Source: Stratiolaelaps scimitus | Lineage: Eukaryota; Arthropoda; Arachnida; Mesostigmata; Laelapidae | Reading direction: 5' to 3' | NCBI GenBank assembly: GCA_019614645.1 | Contig: JABWDB010000009.1 | Span: 3,887,501-3,951,500, forward strand | DNA length: 64,000 bases | Part shown: one piece after another, positions 1 to 63,480 of the stretch | Layout of the letters: every line of letters begins with the position of its first letter | Position numbering within the stretch: the first letter of the stretch is position 1 | Notes under the pieces: generated by a model | The model's input: the letters and a program-made list of their open reading frames with translations, nothing else | What the model was told of the DNA's origin: nothing | Database searches by the model: none | Translations under genes and position numbers: made by a program

Positions 1-3000
1 ATCGCAGGAGAACGAGACGGGGGCGAACATTTCAATAGGGGTACTACGAGTGCATAGGATCGGCGTTGACCAGCAATACCTTCCCGTCCGTACGTCCAGA
101 CGCGAAACCATCCGAAACTTTGACACCTTGAGGCAAGGAGACAAAATAGATGAAATGCGGATTCCAGCTCGCAATCGCCGATTCGCTACCCTGTACAGAT
201 ATCGGGCCTACGTGCCACCGATGTTGATTTTTCGAACAACTAAGAAATATGCAACATAACGCAACCCGAGGCGGGTTTATCCAATATATGCTATAAATAC
301 GCATAACCCCGTTCCGGCAAAATGCGAATCGTCCCGGACCGTGCTGCCCACGAATCGAATCTACTACTGGCATACATAGCGCTTGCTCGCCCCCATGAGC
401 ATTCGACGGCGGAGCACTTGCTGGTCCACGAGTCCTACTCGCTCCGACTGTTCCGTTCGCTTACCATTGTACTATATCGTATCTGCAGAGTCTCCAGATA
501 ATGAATTCGAGCCTGGTCGACAACGCGCGGGTCGGACGCTCCGTTGACGAATCGATTGTCCGACGTCATCGTCGCTACTGTTGTCGTCGTTCCTGCCGAT
601 GCGGTCGATGGGAGGGAACCGTCACCGTTTGACAAGGAACCTTCATGCCAGTATCTGCCACGATTCGCCAGGGGATCTCAGGGATCTGGCGTTGAGTGTA
701 CTGACACACAGAGGACAAAGTGGACGCCCTCCGGCCTCCACTGGTGCCAAACCGGTAGCAGAGTGTGCATGCGCAGCGTAGATTGTCTGCGGCGAGCTGC
801 GAAGCTAGACGGACAACGGGAGCATGAATGGCGCTTGTGAACTAAGTAGCTGTTATATCTGATTAGTTATTATCACCATTGCCGCGATCAGCCAGCGACT
901 ACAAAGCGCACTTCTGCTCTTAGAACGGCCATCCCATTTCGTTGTCTGTGTGTGCGTGTGTGTGCGTGTGTGTATGTGCTTGTCAAGCCGCCACAAATGA
1001 ACGTGTCATTGACTCCCGTATAGCTATATAGACTTCCGTATAATGGTGCACGAACTAGACGAACTACGGTTATGAGACGATAATTGTTCGTTCATTAATG
1101 CGTTTGTCCCACCTTGGATTGTATCCGAGAGACCAATCGGGGGTGGAGAATGCGAGTCGTGTCAGAAAAGCAGCTCCGTTTCGCGCGCTTACCGTTCCTA
1201 ACCCCAGCCTGCTGTCTATATATTTTCATGTAAATACTACCACTACAGTCGCACCCAACAGCTCGCCCCACACCCGGCGCAAGTCGAGACGACAACATTT
1301 TCAAATATGATCATTTTATTAGAATGTTCATTAAGTCATTACGTATATATATATATTGCGCAAAACGTATAATAATAGATATATAGGTACACGAGTGACT
1401 TGACTGATTAAGAAACATCATAGAAACGCAAACTGATTTTTGCCCGTAATGCCAATCACAAGAATCTAAGCAGGGAAGGCAAAATCATCGCGGCGCACCC
1501 TGTGCAAATGCAAATGTGAATGTCTATACTATCATAATAGTAATGGTTCATGGAGATCCAAGCAAAGGCGGGGCCGTACCGCCCAACTGTCGATTCAGCC
1601 GTTCGTAACTAGCCAATCGTATCCGCATAGCGCATGATTCCAAGAATGATGTAACTATCGATTTGCGGTTCATGCGATACGCGTCACTGTGACCGCCGTC
1701 TCTGGAGCGGCCACCACTGCGCCATAGTTATGTCGTCCCAAAGCAAGATCGAGTCGATTGATTTATCGTCGACTTCACGGTGCATGTTCATGCACACCCT
1801 GTGCGCACCAACCTGTCAGAGGAGATCGTTTTGTAAAATCGATAGTGTTAATGAAACCGTTTAATAAAACCGCTGTTTGATTTGTAGGGACATTCGGACG
1901 GTCACGAACAAGCGAACAGGCTAACTGAACGAGAACTATTTTATGAATGTTGGAAAAAAAGGCGCCATTTTCAATGATGAACATGTTGCACCACCATGTT
2001 GGTTGCCCTCATCGTCTGGCCATCGATTGGGGGACGATTTGCCTGCGGCATGCAGATATACGCAGGTATATAATGCGGCCAGCGATAGCGGGGAATCATT
2101 GTCATCAAAGTGAGATTATAGAAGAATATCTTTAGCGCATCTGTGAGCAAGGAACAACCGGGAGAGCGGTGTGGAAGAGAGGCACCCGGGAGGGAAAAAA
2201 TCAACAACACTTAGCCCCTTTTATTTTTGATGGACCGGGGCAGCAGCGGAGGCCGGGGGTTGAGGGCAGGAAATCGATCGGCGTGGATACATTCGAACGG
2301 CGAGACAGCTGCTGAATTTCCTGCGGCTTGGCACGCTGGTTGGCCCTACCAACCAAATGTCCGACAGCAATTACAGCCACTGCTGCTGGTGTTCGTCGTT
2401 CGTCAACGACGACGACGTCACCCTACGTCAACAGCCATTTCGTCACCGTTGCGGTGTCGCGGCGATCGCATATCTGATCAACCGATTGTCGAATCCTTCC
2501 CCCAGATCTGTCTGCAGCGTGAAGGGTGATAAGGCATTTCTTGAGGGGTTCGCCCGACTGGGAAAATACGTTACCTCATACCTAGCCGGTAACAAGCAAC
2601 GTATGGGGGGACATCATCGTTCTCAAGGTCCCTGCGGCAGAGCAAACGTATTTAACGTGTCGACGATAGATGTTTTCATAGCGCGCAATTCGTACGATTT
2701 TCACATTTCCGCTTCTTGTGGCCGTGGTCAATTGTCTGTCAAGCCGAACGATATCGCACCCGAACTTGGTCACGCGGGGCCGAGGCGAGAGAGAAACTCG
2801 ACGACAAAGGAGACTGAGAACGCTGGATGGACGGTAGCTTATGAAAAGCCCCACCATCCATAGCGTCGACCAGACGTGATTCGCAATGTCGCCCAAGCAT
2901 AACAGGTTCGGTGGCAGAATTACGTGCAGCGATAATACTCTGCTCTCAGTTTCGTTGTCACCGCTGTGGCAACTCGACTAGGAACGCGTGTCGTTTAACG

Positions 3001-5144
3001 ACCAGAAGAATTGCCATGCTTGCATTGTCGGGACAGCAACGCTTAGGTAAATATAGCAATGGCTGGCCAGATCAATGGAAATCCTTCCCAGCTAAGAGAC
3101 CAAGCACACCCGACAACAACAACAACAACATCGTTTACAGCAACGTTTTTTTTTCAATTCTTATTGATGTTGTTAATTTTGCAATTCTCTTTTTGCAACT
3201 CGCTTTTCGCAGAACTTTTATAGCTACTCTATTTCCCTTTGTGACGAAGTGTTTGTCATCCTGGTGCCGAACAGCTTCAAATGCTCTTCAATAAGCCAGA
3301 CGTGCTGAGACGAACACAAGCGATGCATCTTCTGTTTGTCGTGTGTGCTTGTGCGTGTGTCGGGGTTTCTATAATAGTAGAATATAGTGTAAAGTGTAAT
3401 AGATGAGCTTTTATGCATATCGCGTCCATCGGTCTGTCCGATGTTCTGTCAGAACCAACTTCTTCTGTAGGCCACCGAAATCTTCTGCGACTTCTATTCG
3501 CTTCGTTAACAAAAGTCGATTACGTGCCTCAGCCTTCAGTCTCTCCAGCGCCGTAGCGAAATAACCAAAGCGATTTGAGCTTGCGGCTTAAGTCCGTCGT
3601 CGTCGTTTTTTGTTCTGTTATCATCGGCGGCGCGCCGTCCAAACTGATACATCTGCGCGAACTTAATCCGTCGTTGATTCGAGACAGTCGAAACAACAGA
3701 GATGTTCAACAGTTCGCCGGTGCACGCCTGTGGCTCACGATACAAAGGGGCGCGTTATCCCTCCCGCTTTCGGATTTGAGGTGACGAAAGAGATTTTAAG
3801 CGCGCGTCGTAACGAAGATGTGATCAAAAATAACGGGAAACGTAAATAGCGTCTAACCGGCGTCGATTGTTTGAAGAAATGTAATCAGTGAGAACTATCG
3901 GATTTATTTCTCTCAGATGCTACTTTACATCTGTAAAAGAGCATAGCTCGGGAGACTTGGGTTTCTGTGTGTTGAGGTTATACGGATTGTGTTGCCATTG
4001 TCCGTGCAGCAGCTGCGCTACAGTCTGATGCTGAAATACTATCAGATGTTGTCTCTGACTGAGCAGCTCACTGTTCCTGCTGCTCCTCCCCCCGACCGCC
4101 CGGAGCAGTGCCTCTGATCGTTGCGTTGTTCTCGGCTTAAGCGGGGACCGCGGAAGCTGGAAGATGGTCAGAAATAGCTGTTTATAAGCAGCATCAGGTG
4201 TCAGATGTGTGGCAGCACTTCATTGCGTCAGAAGAGGATTTGAATTTGACGCGACAGTCGAAGTCGGGCGGGGGGGCGGGCGGACGTTCAGCAGTAACAA
4301 CAAGCGCGAGCACTTGAAGCAAGAGCGGACGAATTATTTTCGCTGTCATCTGCGGCAAGCTGATATTGCGTGACGCCACGAATCGAATCCGTATATAAGC
4401 CAAAGCCTCTTTTTTTTCGCGCTTCGCTGCAGTCACTCGTGTGGTTGGCTGTTGTCGAGATGTCGCCATATAACATGGCACGCAGGGGGACGACAGCTGA
4501 TAACGCTGTCAAAACAGAACATAGATAAAGATATGAGAACAGGGATATCTCGTGGCGTAGAGTAGTATCCCTAGCCGCTGCTTCAGATGCAATAAATACA
4601 GTCGTGTTTGTAACTTTGCATTACACATGTCGTGTGTTTAGGCATTCGCAGATGGCTTCAGATCAGTATCACGGCTACTTGTATCTCGTGTAATTTTTAT
4701 GTTAGTGAGGTAAGCCATCCCGATTTCGGTGCGGCAGGGAGCGGTATATAGGAAGAGGTTGATTGGGACTTCCTCGCGAGGTGTCATAGCTGCCTCCGCT
4801 GTGGCCGGTTACTATTGCGTGACAGACCCAGTTGTCTGCCAGAAGGAAGAGTTGAACCGAATCGACCTACGATGTTACATGCGCTAAGGTGGACTCGACT
4901 CTCTTGAGGCAGTGTCAACCAATTACAACAGCCAACATCGGCAACAGTTTACAATTTCGTGTCAATGTGGCGCCTGTCTGCTGGGCATACATATGCAAAG
5001 CTCTCTTATTACAAGCCAGCACGGAGTCTCGTGTAGCTGATCTGCACAATACGCCGAATGTGACCCGTGCCACTGGAGACTAAAATGAGATAAATACGAA
5101 AAATTTCCGTTTGTGGACACACTTTCGCAAAAAATGCTCGTTCG

Positions 5145-5199
5145 ACGGATTGTCCAATGCTTGCGAATGCTCGTTCGCAATGAGCATTGGACAATCCGC
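5145..5199. repeat. Nested perfect inverted repeat
   Basis: The outer arms CGGATTGTCCAATGC (5146-5160) and GCATTGGACAATCCG (5184-5198) are exact reverse complements. Between them TTGCGAA (5161-5167) and TTCGCAA (5174-5180) form a second stem around a 6-base loop. An 11-12 base copy of the loop region (AATGCTCGTTCG) also occurs just before the left arm, near 5134-5145. Confidence 0.85.
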
Positions 5200-6139
5200 T
5201 TGTAAACCCGTTAATCATGGCATATCATCGAGGATAATAATGTCTGTCTTGAATAACAGGCAATTTCGTTGTCACCCAGCGGTTACCTCAGCAGCAGCAG
5301 CTTTTACGAGACTGATGATTAATCACAACATTCGTTTATAGTACACGAAACATGACCACCATCGTATCAGCATACGGCGTATCAGCGATGTTCGCCAACC
5401 GCTTTCACGCGCGAAGCCAAAAAGAAAAGCCCCTTTGACTTTTGCAGGCGAATCGCCAAGCTTCAATATCACTAGTCATTGTCATCGATCTCTCTCGCTC
5501 TCCTCCCTCGCTCACCCTGTCACCCTGTTCGCAGACCCCAATCGAATGGGAACGCCACCCTAATAGATATCGATTTCCCATGACCAACACATGACGGCAC
5601 GGAACCAAGTGGGCGCTGTCTGTTCCAGCGCTGACCTTGGAGCAAGAAATCACAACAAAAGTGTACGAGGAACGTCGCCGCTGAGAGTGTTACGCCAAAA
5701 GCAGAAAAAATCATTTCTCCTCTCTCGGATGGCTCACCACGAGCGACAGACCTCGCGTAACGTGGTCACAGCGGCGAGTCCTCGAAAATGAACACAGTGG
5801 GGATTCGTTCACCGGAATGAGGTGGCCAGTCACAAATATAATAGGACAAATCGCCAGACAAATCGCTAGTTGGAATATGAACATAGGCTCTTGGTAGGAC
5901 ACGAAGAGGGAATGGAAGATACAAGTCGAATAATAACTGTATATAATAATGAGAAATAGTAGAAAAAATACCCTGCCATCGACTGATTGTTCGAAGTTTG
6001 AAAGTGCTATGCTTGGAGTTGGTGTGAACACCGCATTTTGGACGATCTGTTTTAGCGGAGGACATTCGAAGGCAGCTACATCCATTCATGTTCTTTGAAG
6101 TTGATGTCTCACGTTGATGAGCAAACTAAACGCTACTGT

Positions 6140-6140
6140 T

Positions 6141-6177
<37 letters not shown>
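6140..6177. repeat. (TA)n microsatellite
   Basis: 38 bases with one C interruption. Confidence 0.95.
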
Positions 6178-7547
6178 GGCCTATGTCAATGGCGAACTGT
6201 TTATTAGTTTATTCAAAACGTCGAAAAAATTAAGTGTTCTATTGTGCACACCGAGCGCAGTAGTGAGCACTACATTGGGTTGTGTCTCGAGAAAAGATTG
6301 CATAAACATGTCACGCCAAATCCAGCCTAAAAAGGAAATATTTACCGCTGACATTGTTCAGCCTAAACCGCAAACCGACGAGGCCACACACTCCCGTCAC
6401 ATATTTCATAACGCCTTTTAAGGGCCATTGTGTAAATGGCCAAATTGTCCCTTATGCGAGATATAATAGCTAAGAATAAGTGCGGGCACTTATTGCCATT
6501 TTTGCGACCACAATATCCCTCTTTGCCGTAATTGGCTACCGATACTTGAGCTAGCGACAGAGAAGACGGCAACACACGAGAGTCTACGACATTCGAACGA
6601 GAGCGGGCGCCTTTTTGTTCGATCCACAATCGCCAGTGCAGAATGTCGCAACTGTCGGCCGGCAGCAGCTATTCAGGGGTCGGCGTCGCCGCTGTTGTTT
6701 GATGTGTGGCCATTATTTTCAGCCGAATTTCGACTGACACCGCTGGAAACCCTTAAGAACTTCAGGCCTTACTCGCGGGTTGATTAGGTAAATACACCTG
6801 GGCGGAGCTGGATACAATGTGATAATGTGTACACACAGTGACACATTTTGCGGCCAACGGACGCTGCGATTCGCGTTGGAGCGGGGGGTGGTGGGGGCGC
6901 GCTTAAAAGTTCGTTAAGAGTGTAGCCCTTCACGTGTTCACAAAAAAACTGTGTCAAACAGTTAATCTATCATTACGAGGGCCTATTGTATACGCGTGAG
7001 CTCCAGTTCTATATATATATATATGTGAGCTTTCCGAATGCTCCTGAAATATTCTGCCCACATATTTAACGAAGCAAAGCGAACAAGCGGGAATAGAAGA
7101 TCTGTCCGTATCTCATTATTATGATTATTACATATCATCGAGTGAACAGCAGTCAGGGACTGGTCCGCGTGTAAAATCCGCTTCGAGCAGCTGCCCAAAG
7201 ATGGTCAGCTTCATTAGTTTGACGCACAGCGCTTTGCGCGCGTGCTTTTGTGTGTGTGTGTGTGTGTGTGTGTATATGCAAAACTGCACCACAATGCAGT
7301 TTGTGAACTGGTATTTTGCTTTGTTTTCCTATTGTAATAGTGGACGCCCTGTCTAAAAGGTCATTATTATTATTATTTGATAGGTAATATTGGCATTCGA
7401 TTTTTGCGCAGGATTCCACACGGGTTCCCCCCTCTATCGGTGATGGGAGCGAATGTCTTTCAGAGCAGGCCTCTTCCCCAACAAGCGACTTAGTGACAGG
7501 AAAACACATGAGTATCAGAAACTGAAACGATATAATTAGACAGGTCG

Positions 7548-7622
7548 ATGACCTCTCGATCTGTGTATTTCTCTCTCTCTCTATTGCTGGTTGGTGATCA
7601 GATTCTAATTGCTCAGATGGTG
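7548..7622 (+). CDS. Possible signal-peptide exon of the ZP gene (weak)
   Basis: An ATG at 7548 opens a 25-codon frame with a hydrophobic core (VYFSLSLLL, then ILIAQM). It reaches GTG/GTAACA at 7623. Splicing there would be phase 0, exactly what exon A needs, and the product would read ...IAQMV/AVVGQEDEF. The implied intron is 1576 nt. Against it, the core is interrupted by GDQ, the donor is only moderately good, and short hydrophobic frames are common in CT-rich DNA. The real first exon may lie outside the window. Confidence 0.2.
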
Positions 7623-8310
7623 GTAACAGATGTATGGTACGGATGGCAACCCGACCATCCTCACGATGAAGCGAGGATCGTCCAGCTGAAACGATGGCCG
7701 AACGAGAATATCACCACCACATGTGATCAACGGCATCCATAACAACAACAGCTGTTATCATTAATACGTGTAACGATCACGCAAAAGTGATCACTCCCCC
7801 AATCCTCAGCGAGTAAATCGTCAGAACAATGGAAACGCCAAGCCGGCAGAGTTCTTTTTTGTTACTATATCTGCTGCAAATATACTGAGCCCAGCCAGTG
7901 TTGAACAGCTATGGGCACTCTGTTCTTGGTTCATGTGGCACATATTCTCTTCATATTAACATAACATTCAATCAGCAATTGACGTGAAGCTTCCGGACTA
8001 GTTTTGCAGTAGTGATCTATCATTAGGTGTGTTGAGTCAGGCGATCATTTAAGTTCATGGAATATGTCAACTATAAATGGAGAAAAAGGGGCATATTCGG
8101 AGGAGTACGATACGAAGTTGTAAGTTAGGCGGCTAATTGAAACATTGGCCAGAAACTGATTTCGAGTGCTGGAGCGCTACTGTTAGACGACACGATTATG
8201 AGTTCGATCATCTCGACTGCTCTCTTCGAACTACGTAGCTCGTGTCGGTGAGATGTTCAGACAGAATGTAGTCATCGCTCAGTTATATAATCGTATCGCT
8301 GTGACAGCAG

Positions 8311-8338
<28 letters not shown>
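8311..8338. repeat. (TA)n microsatellite
   Basis: 28 bases of pure TA. Confidence 0.95.
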
Positions 8339-8341
<3 letters not shown>

Positions 8342-9016
8342 TTAGTATGCTGTATAAGCAGGAGATGAAGTTTAGATATTACTACTTAAACTATCTATGC
8401 TGCAAAAAGAAATATATAGGCCTGTCTAGTCGCACTTTCGCGTGCCACCTGGCGGGGCACGCCGACAACGAAGTCGTACACACTTTCGGCATCAGCGTCC
8501 CCCTGTAATGTGATCGGTCTCCTTACCGCGTCATTCAGCAGATACGCGTCAAACTTTCTGTGGGAACCCTGTGAGAATTTCTGTATTTTGATTCTTATCC
8601 TGTACAGGCCCGTGTGTGTGTGTGTGTGCTTCTATTGAACGTATTTATTTCCGTGAACTGTCCTACAAACTGTTGGGGTTTCGCTCTCAGTCGTTCATTA
8701 ATACATTACGATCATGTTTGGCTGTTGGTTCGTGCGCGACTGCGCACACCGTCGCTATCTCAATAACAACTCGATCCAATTCACTTTTTAATTTCTTCTT
8801 GTGTGAAAATTGTTCGTGACGGACTATGAATGTACCCCTGTGAATGTAGTCGACACTCACACAATAGCGGCACACCGAAGGTGTGCTCGCTAAAAGATCT
8901 CCTTGTCATATTTATTAAGGGGGTCGATTTTCACCCTTCTTTGTAGGGCATGAAGGACGATATAAGGACAATATATTCGCTTTCTGGATCAAATAATGAG
9001 CCTATTTTTAGTAGTG

Positions 9017-9018
<2 letters not shown>

Positions 9019-9058
<40 letters not shown>
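9019..9058. repeat. (TA)n microsatellite
   Basis: About 40 bases with one G, ending about 140 bases before ZP exon A. Confidence 0.95.
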
Positions 9059-9198
9059 TTACGTTCAATCATCATTAGTATTTGACATTGATATCCATTA
9101 ACTGGACATATGTATATTTATTTATATATATATATTTTTTTTTCTTTTTTAATTATCAGTAGTTTACTCAATTCATTTTTGCATTGTGCGCGTTTCAG

Positions 9199-59124
<49,926 letters not shown>

Positions 59125-61462
59125 ACCGCTTCTTAGACAAGTCCGTCGCCCCATCCGAGTATAATCGGGGGGGGAGGGGGGGCTTAATATAGCTGTTTTT
59201 AGAAGCATCCACCTACCGAACATCCACCTACCGGAAAAACGAGGTGTAGCGGAAACCTCGACAACTACGACAACCATCTGGGACCAGTCCCTTCGCCGGG
59301 AGGAACCTTGCAAGCCCAAGCTCCCTCTCGACCGAACGGAATAACCCAGCCTGGAGCACAACTAGCGAATGAAGACCCCAAATCCCAGTTACACCTTATG
59401 TAAATGTTGTACATACACGGACGTTTTCATTGTCATCAAATTTTATACCACATTAAGCATTTGCAATTTTACCGCGCATAGGCAGAGCGAGCAGCGAGCA
59501 ACGATCGGATGAATGAGAAACGGGGCTAAGTGACCAAATTCTGTGAAACTGTAACGAAGTCGACGAAACATATAATGGCCAATGACGGGCAGACGGCGAC
59601 GGCTGCGGCGGCTGCGGCGGCGGGACGGCAACAATGCATCGCGCGATACAATCGAGTTAAAGCGATAATTCTTCTTTGTCGAACAATTTCTTCTCATTCA
59701 GGCGCGCGTCATTTATTGTCTGCTGGTAGATGTCACATTCGACCAACCGCGATGTCGACCGCGCACCTACATTCGTGTGTGGCGTGTGCTAAATTGCACT
59801 CAAGTTACTCGAGGTGCGAGCTGAATTCGTGATGATTCGGTTTCGCTTGGAGTTAAAGAAATTTTCTCAATTTATTTTGGCTGATGAAAGCTTGACACAT
59901 TGCTAGAGATAAGGAGAGGCGGAGAGAGAGAGAGCTAGAGAGATAGAGGCGTTCCGCTTACGCGGAAGGAATTGCTGTCGAAGCGATCTGCGGATCCGGC
60001 CGAGCGCGGTGTGGGCGGTCGAACGCAACTTGCGAAGTCGGCATGGGATTCGAACGCATGAGCTTACTACATTTTCCATTAAGGATAACACGATAGTAGT
60101 AATATATATATATATATAATATAGATAGAGGGGTATGATTAATGTCGACCAGCAAAGCCGAGCTCACACAACTGCTTGATTAATGACATTAATTACATGC
60201 TTACATGCTTGAGAGGACGAAATACTATTCAACGGCTGTTCGAAACGTATGATAGTGAGCCTTGTACGTGTTTGTTTTTGAGTGCGTAACGCTTATGGAC
60301 GCTTGCTGTACGAATGATGAAATGAGAAATGCGCACCTTTGCAGAAAATCGATAAACGAGCGACTTAGACTATTGACCAGCATAGATAAAAATAACTATA
60401 GGTTCGTATCACTTGTCTGTGGTGATGATTGATGGTATTGTTCAATAGTATGAGTGTATGAAGTGTTGAACTGTTCCCAGTTATCCGCAAGGAGTTGTCT
60501 GGTTAAGCTGAAAGAGCAGAGGACGACCTAGCGAACGCTCAACATCGTTTCCACCACATTGTCATCAGCAGCACATTGAATTGTGCGATGTCACTCGATG
60601 CTTCGGAAGCTGGTGATGTAGGTCGATTGGTCGAGCGCGAGCTGAAAGCCAAGTGGAAAGATGTTGTCTTATATCGTATGTGAACTGACGGCCACATCGA
60701 GTCAATGTGTGTGACTGTCCACGCCAGGAGTGCATGTGGCTGTGAGAGTATGTACCTCGTAATGCAAACGCTGTTATGCATCGATAGCTCGATATAATGG
60801 AACTATATCATGGGTAAAAGTATTTAGGCTACATAAGCTACATGGAAAAAATGAAATTGTGGATAGAATCACCGCCCTACCACCTCAAAATTGAAACAAA
60901 TTTCCTGTTGATCAATTTGCCATAGGAGTGGGTTTTTGAGATGATTTTCTCAGCTAGGAAAATTATTGCTGAATTGGACTACAACATTAATACAATCAGT
61001 GTACCTACACCTATCCACGAAACGCTGACAGCGATCGCAATAACCATTGAAATGGCGGATGGAGGGGCGGGGGAGTTATGGGTTCATGTTGCAGTTCCTC
61101 TCTTGTAATAAGTTATTAGCAAATCAACGTACAAACCCATCGTCAAGAGCTATCTGTGGCCAATCAGGAGCATTAGCGAGGCTGCTCCGAGGCTGTTCTA
61201 CATATTTCGCATTATACAGACGTACGCCTGCACCGTTTATCGTCGAATAGCAGCCACTACAGCATGGTCTTGTCTCCGGCGGCTGATGCTAGCAATGACG
61301 GTGCCGCGTTGCATACGACCCCCGTCGAGCCAATACAAATAATGAATGCGATTAACGCGATGATAACCTAGTCTTTGTTGCTTTTTTTTCCTCTACCGGC
61401 TGCGCGTAGATCGTGTCGCTGGTACTACAAACGACAGCAGAGAGACAGCATCAATAAAAACG

Positions 61463-61550
61463 ACAATAATAATAATCATGGTGATGATGATGATCGTTAT
61501 GATGATAATGATAATAATAATAATAAGATTAATAATAATTAATAATTAAT
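61463..61550. repeat. (TAA)n/(TGA)n tract
   Basis: Mixed AATAAT and GATGAT units downstream of the ZP gene. Confidence 0.9.
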
Positions 61551-61873
61551 GACGATAGCCAACAACATAATATACAGACCCGCTTTAAAGTGTTCATTTA
61601 TTGTTATTTGTTCTCCTCCAATATTAATAATGAGGTGAATATTTAGTAATACTGATAAACGGATGGAGTCACGCGAACGAAGGCGAATTCAGCAAATTTT
61701 GTATCGGTGAAAACATTTTACTTGAGGTCGCTGACAAGAATTCATATGAAATGGGCTAAGGAGCGGCCGTGCGACACACGCGAACGACCCGGCCCAAGCT
61801 TGCTATTTATTATGAATGCAAGCGAAGCAAATTGTACTTAAGTGTGTCATGCATTTGGGACGCAGTTTTGAAA

Positions 61874-61879
61874 AATAAA
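61874..61879 (+). terminator. Candidate poly(A) signal AATAAA
   Basis: AATAAA on the plus strand 2.75 kb after the ZP stop codon. The surroundings are AT-rich. Others at 61453 (inside a repeat-rich stretch) and 62578 are equally possible. No GT-rich downstream element stands out. Confidence 0.25.
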
Positions 61880-63242
61880 TACCGCTTCGCGAGCCACAGG
61901 CTTTAGGCTTGATGTGAGAATGAGATATCTGGTTAGCTGGCAAGACAAACATTGAATGAGATCATAGCGAAATTATATCACATTCGGCGTAAGGTTCAAG
62001 TCGATCTAACTAAACTGTGTTGCCTGATGAACGCCAATTGCTGGGGTGCAGCGATCAGGCGCCGGGTGAATAGGTCGCAAATGACAGAAAACAATTAGGA
62101 ATTCGACGTGGCCTGTGAGAAGAATGCCTAACCTCTTAGATAACCTGGTGGAATTTCGCTGCGCATGGACCGTATAGGAAAGACCGAACGTTTTCTATTC
62201 GATTCGACGATTCGAGCAGAGAGGCACGTTCATTGAGCAACGGGGTCGATACTCGAGCGAAACGCGACAACCGTGAGCGGTTTCACTGGCAGACGAGAGT
62301 GTTCGACAGTGGCAGAGTCGCGTACTCGCGTCTCGGCTCAACGTGGTCATCCTATGAAATATCCGAACAACGTAGGCTATATAGTGATAATGGCGGGCTA
62401 ACACTAGCCAATCGTGAACTGGAAAGTCGTTGCAGCTATGAATTCAATATAATCGAACAAAAGCAGAAAAGCGACAAGATGAAAGACGAGATATGACTAT
62501 ATTCGTGCATTTTCAAGATGCTTGGATAGATATATACATTCGATGGTATAAAAAATTAACGACATTCTATGCGGACTAATAAAGAGAAAATTGTGACGAT
62601 AACCAAAACAATATACATGCAATACTTGTTGTCACTATTTCCTGGCGCACTCAGCCGAGCTGTGCCAACACACGTATTGAGGTATGATTAGTTGTAATAA
62701 GTAAATTTCGATTCGACGTATTCCACATCCTGATGAATAGCCTATTGCGTATGGAGGGCCTGCACCGAATTCATCGAGTCCAGCCAAGCGTCAGTAGGTG
62801 ACACATATAGTTCGCCGCAAATGGGGCAATTTTATGAAAGCTTTCAATTTTCATGAAAAGGGCGAACTCGAATTGACGCCTGGTCATAAAACGATGTAAC
62901 TGTCTAGGAGTGACCTGTACCTGTGAATATGTTAAGAACAAAGAACAAGCAAACAGCGAATGAATCTTATATAATACCACCCTGTATATGCCGCGCTACT
63001 CAAAGTCGTCATTCATGGCCGACAATAGATACAGGACCCTTTGCAATCAACTATGTGATCAGCTTGAGTCGAGCGAGATTTTCTATTCGAAACACATTGT
63101 GTATCGGAAACGATCCTTACAATTGTATGCGCATAAATTGACGCTCCCAAAGCGCATGCCTCTGTCGGTTATCACGTCTGCTAACCGATGATAACTCCAT
63201 GGTTTGACGGTGTGGCCACTTCGACAACGCAGGTCACTTTCT

Positions 63243-63290
63243 GAGCGTGCTGGTCTAAGGTCTCTCGAGGTGGATTCGACCAGCACGCTC
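63243..63290. repeat. 13-bp perfect inverted repeat
   Basis: GAGCGTGCTGGTC (63243-63255) and GACCAGCACGCTC (63278-63290) are exact reverse complements around a 22-base spacer. Confidence 0.85.
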
Positions 63291-63480
63291 GGCTCCGCCC
63301 AACATCTAGCATCAGCCTCAGAATATATCCCTCGCAGCATAATCCGATATGTGAGTATAATTATTTACACACAATCACATACACACACACACACACACTG
63401 ATACATACAGATCAGAAATGATCCTGTCATCAACGTTTCGAGATATGAGCATTCTGGCAGGCCGAGCAGTCGTTACGTAC

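Larger units (their letters stand above)
1..9198. other. Upstream or first-intron DNA without a convincing gene
   Basis: All open frames here are short and show no recognisable domain. The region holds simple repeats (GT tract about 940-979; TA tracts 6140-6177, 8311-8338, 9019-9058; GT tract 7249-7273), a strong nested inverted repeat at 5145-5199, and a T-rich tract before the exon A acceptor. The only candidate coding segment is 7548-7622. A gene promoter for the ZP gene could be here, but I cannot single one out. Confidence 0.6.
59125..63480. other. 3' UTR and/or intergenic DNA after the ZP gene
   Basis: There is no recognisable gene. Candidate poly(A) signals AATAAA in gene orientation lie at 61453-61458, 61874-61879 and 62578-62583, which would give a 3' UTR of roughly 2.3-3.5 kb. 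A G-rich run lies at 59168-59181. A 13-base unit (catccacctaccg) is repeated after 2 bases near 59208-59235. A (TAA/TGA)n tract covers 61463-61550. Confidence 0.5.

Noticed and set aside
4288..4512. TATATAAG near 4391 as a promoter
   Set aside because: No initiator at 25-32 bases on either strand.
60045..60057. GGGATTCGAACGC, like a reverse-strand tRNA T-arm
   Set aside because: The T-stem has mismatches and no A box or cloverleaf can be drawn on the minus strand.
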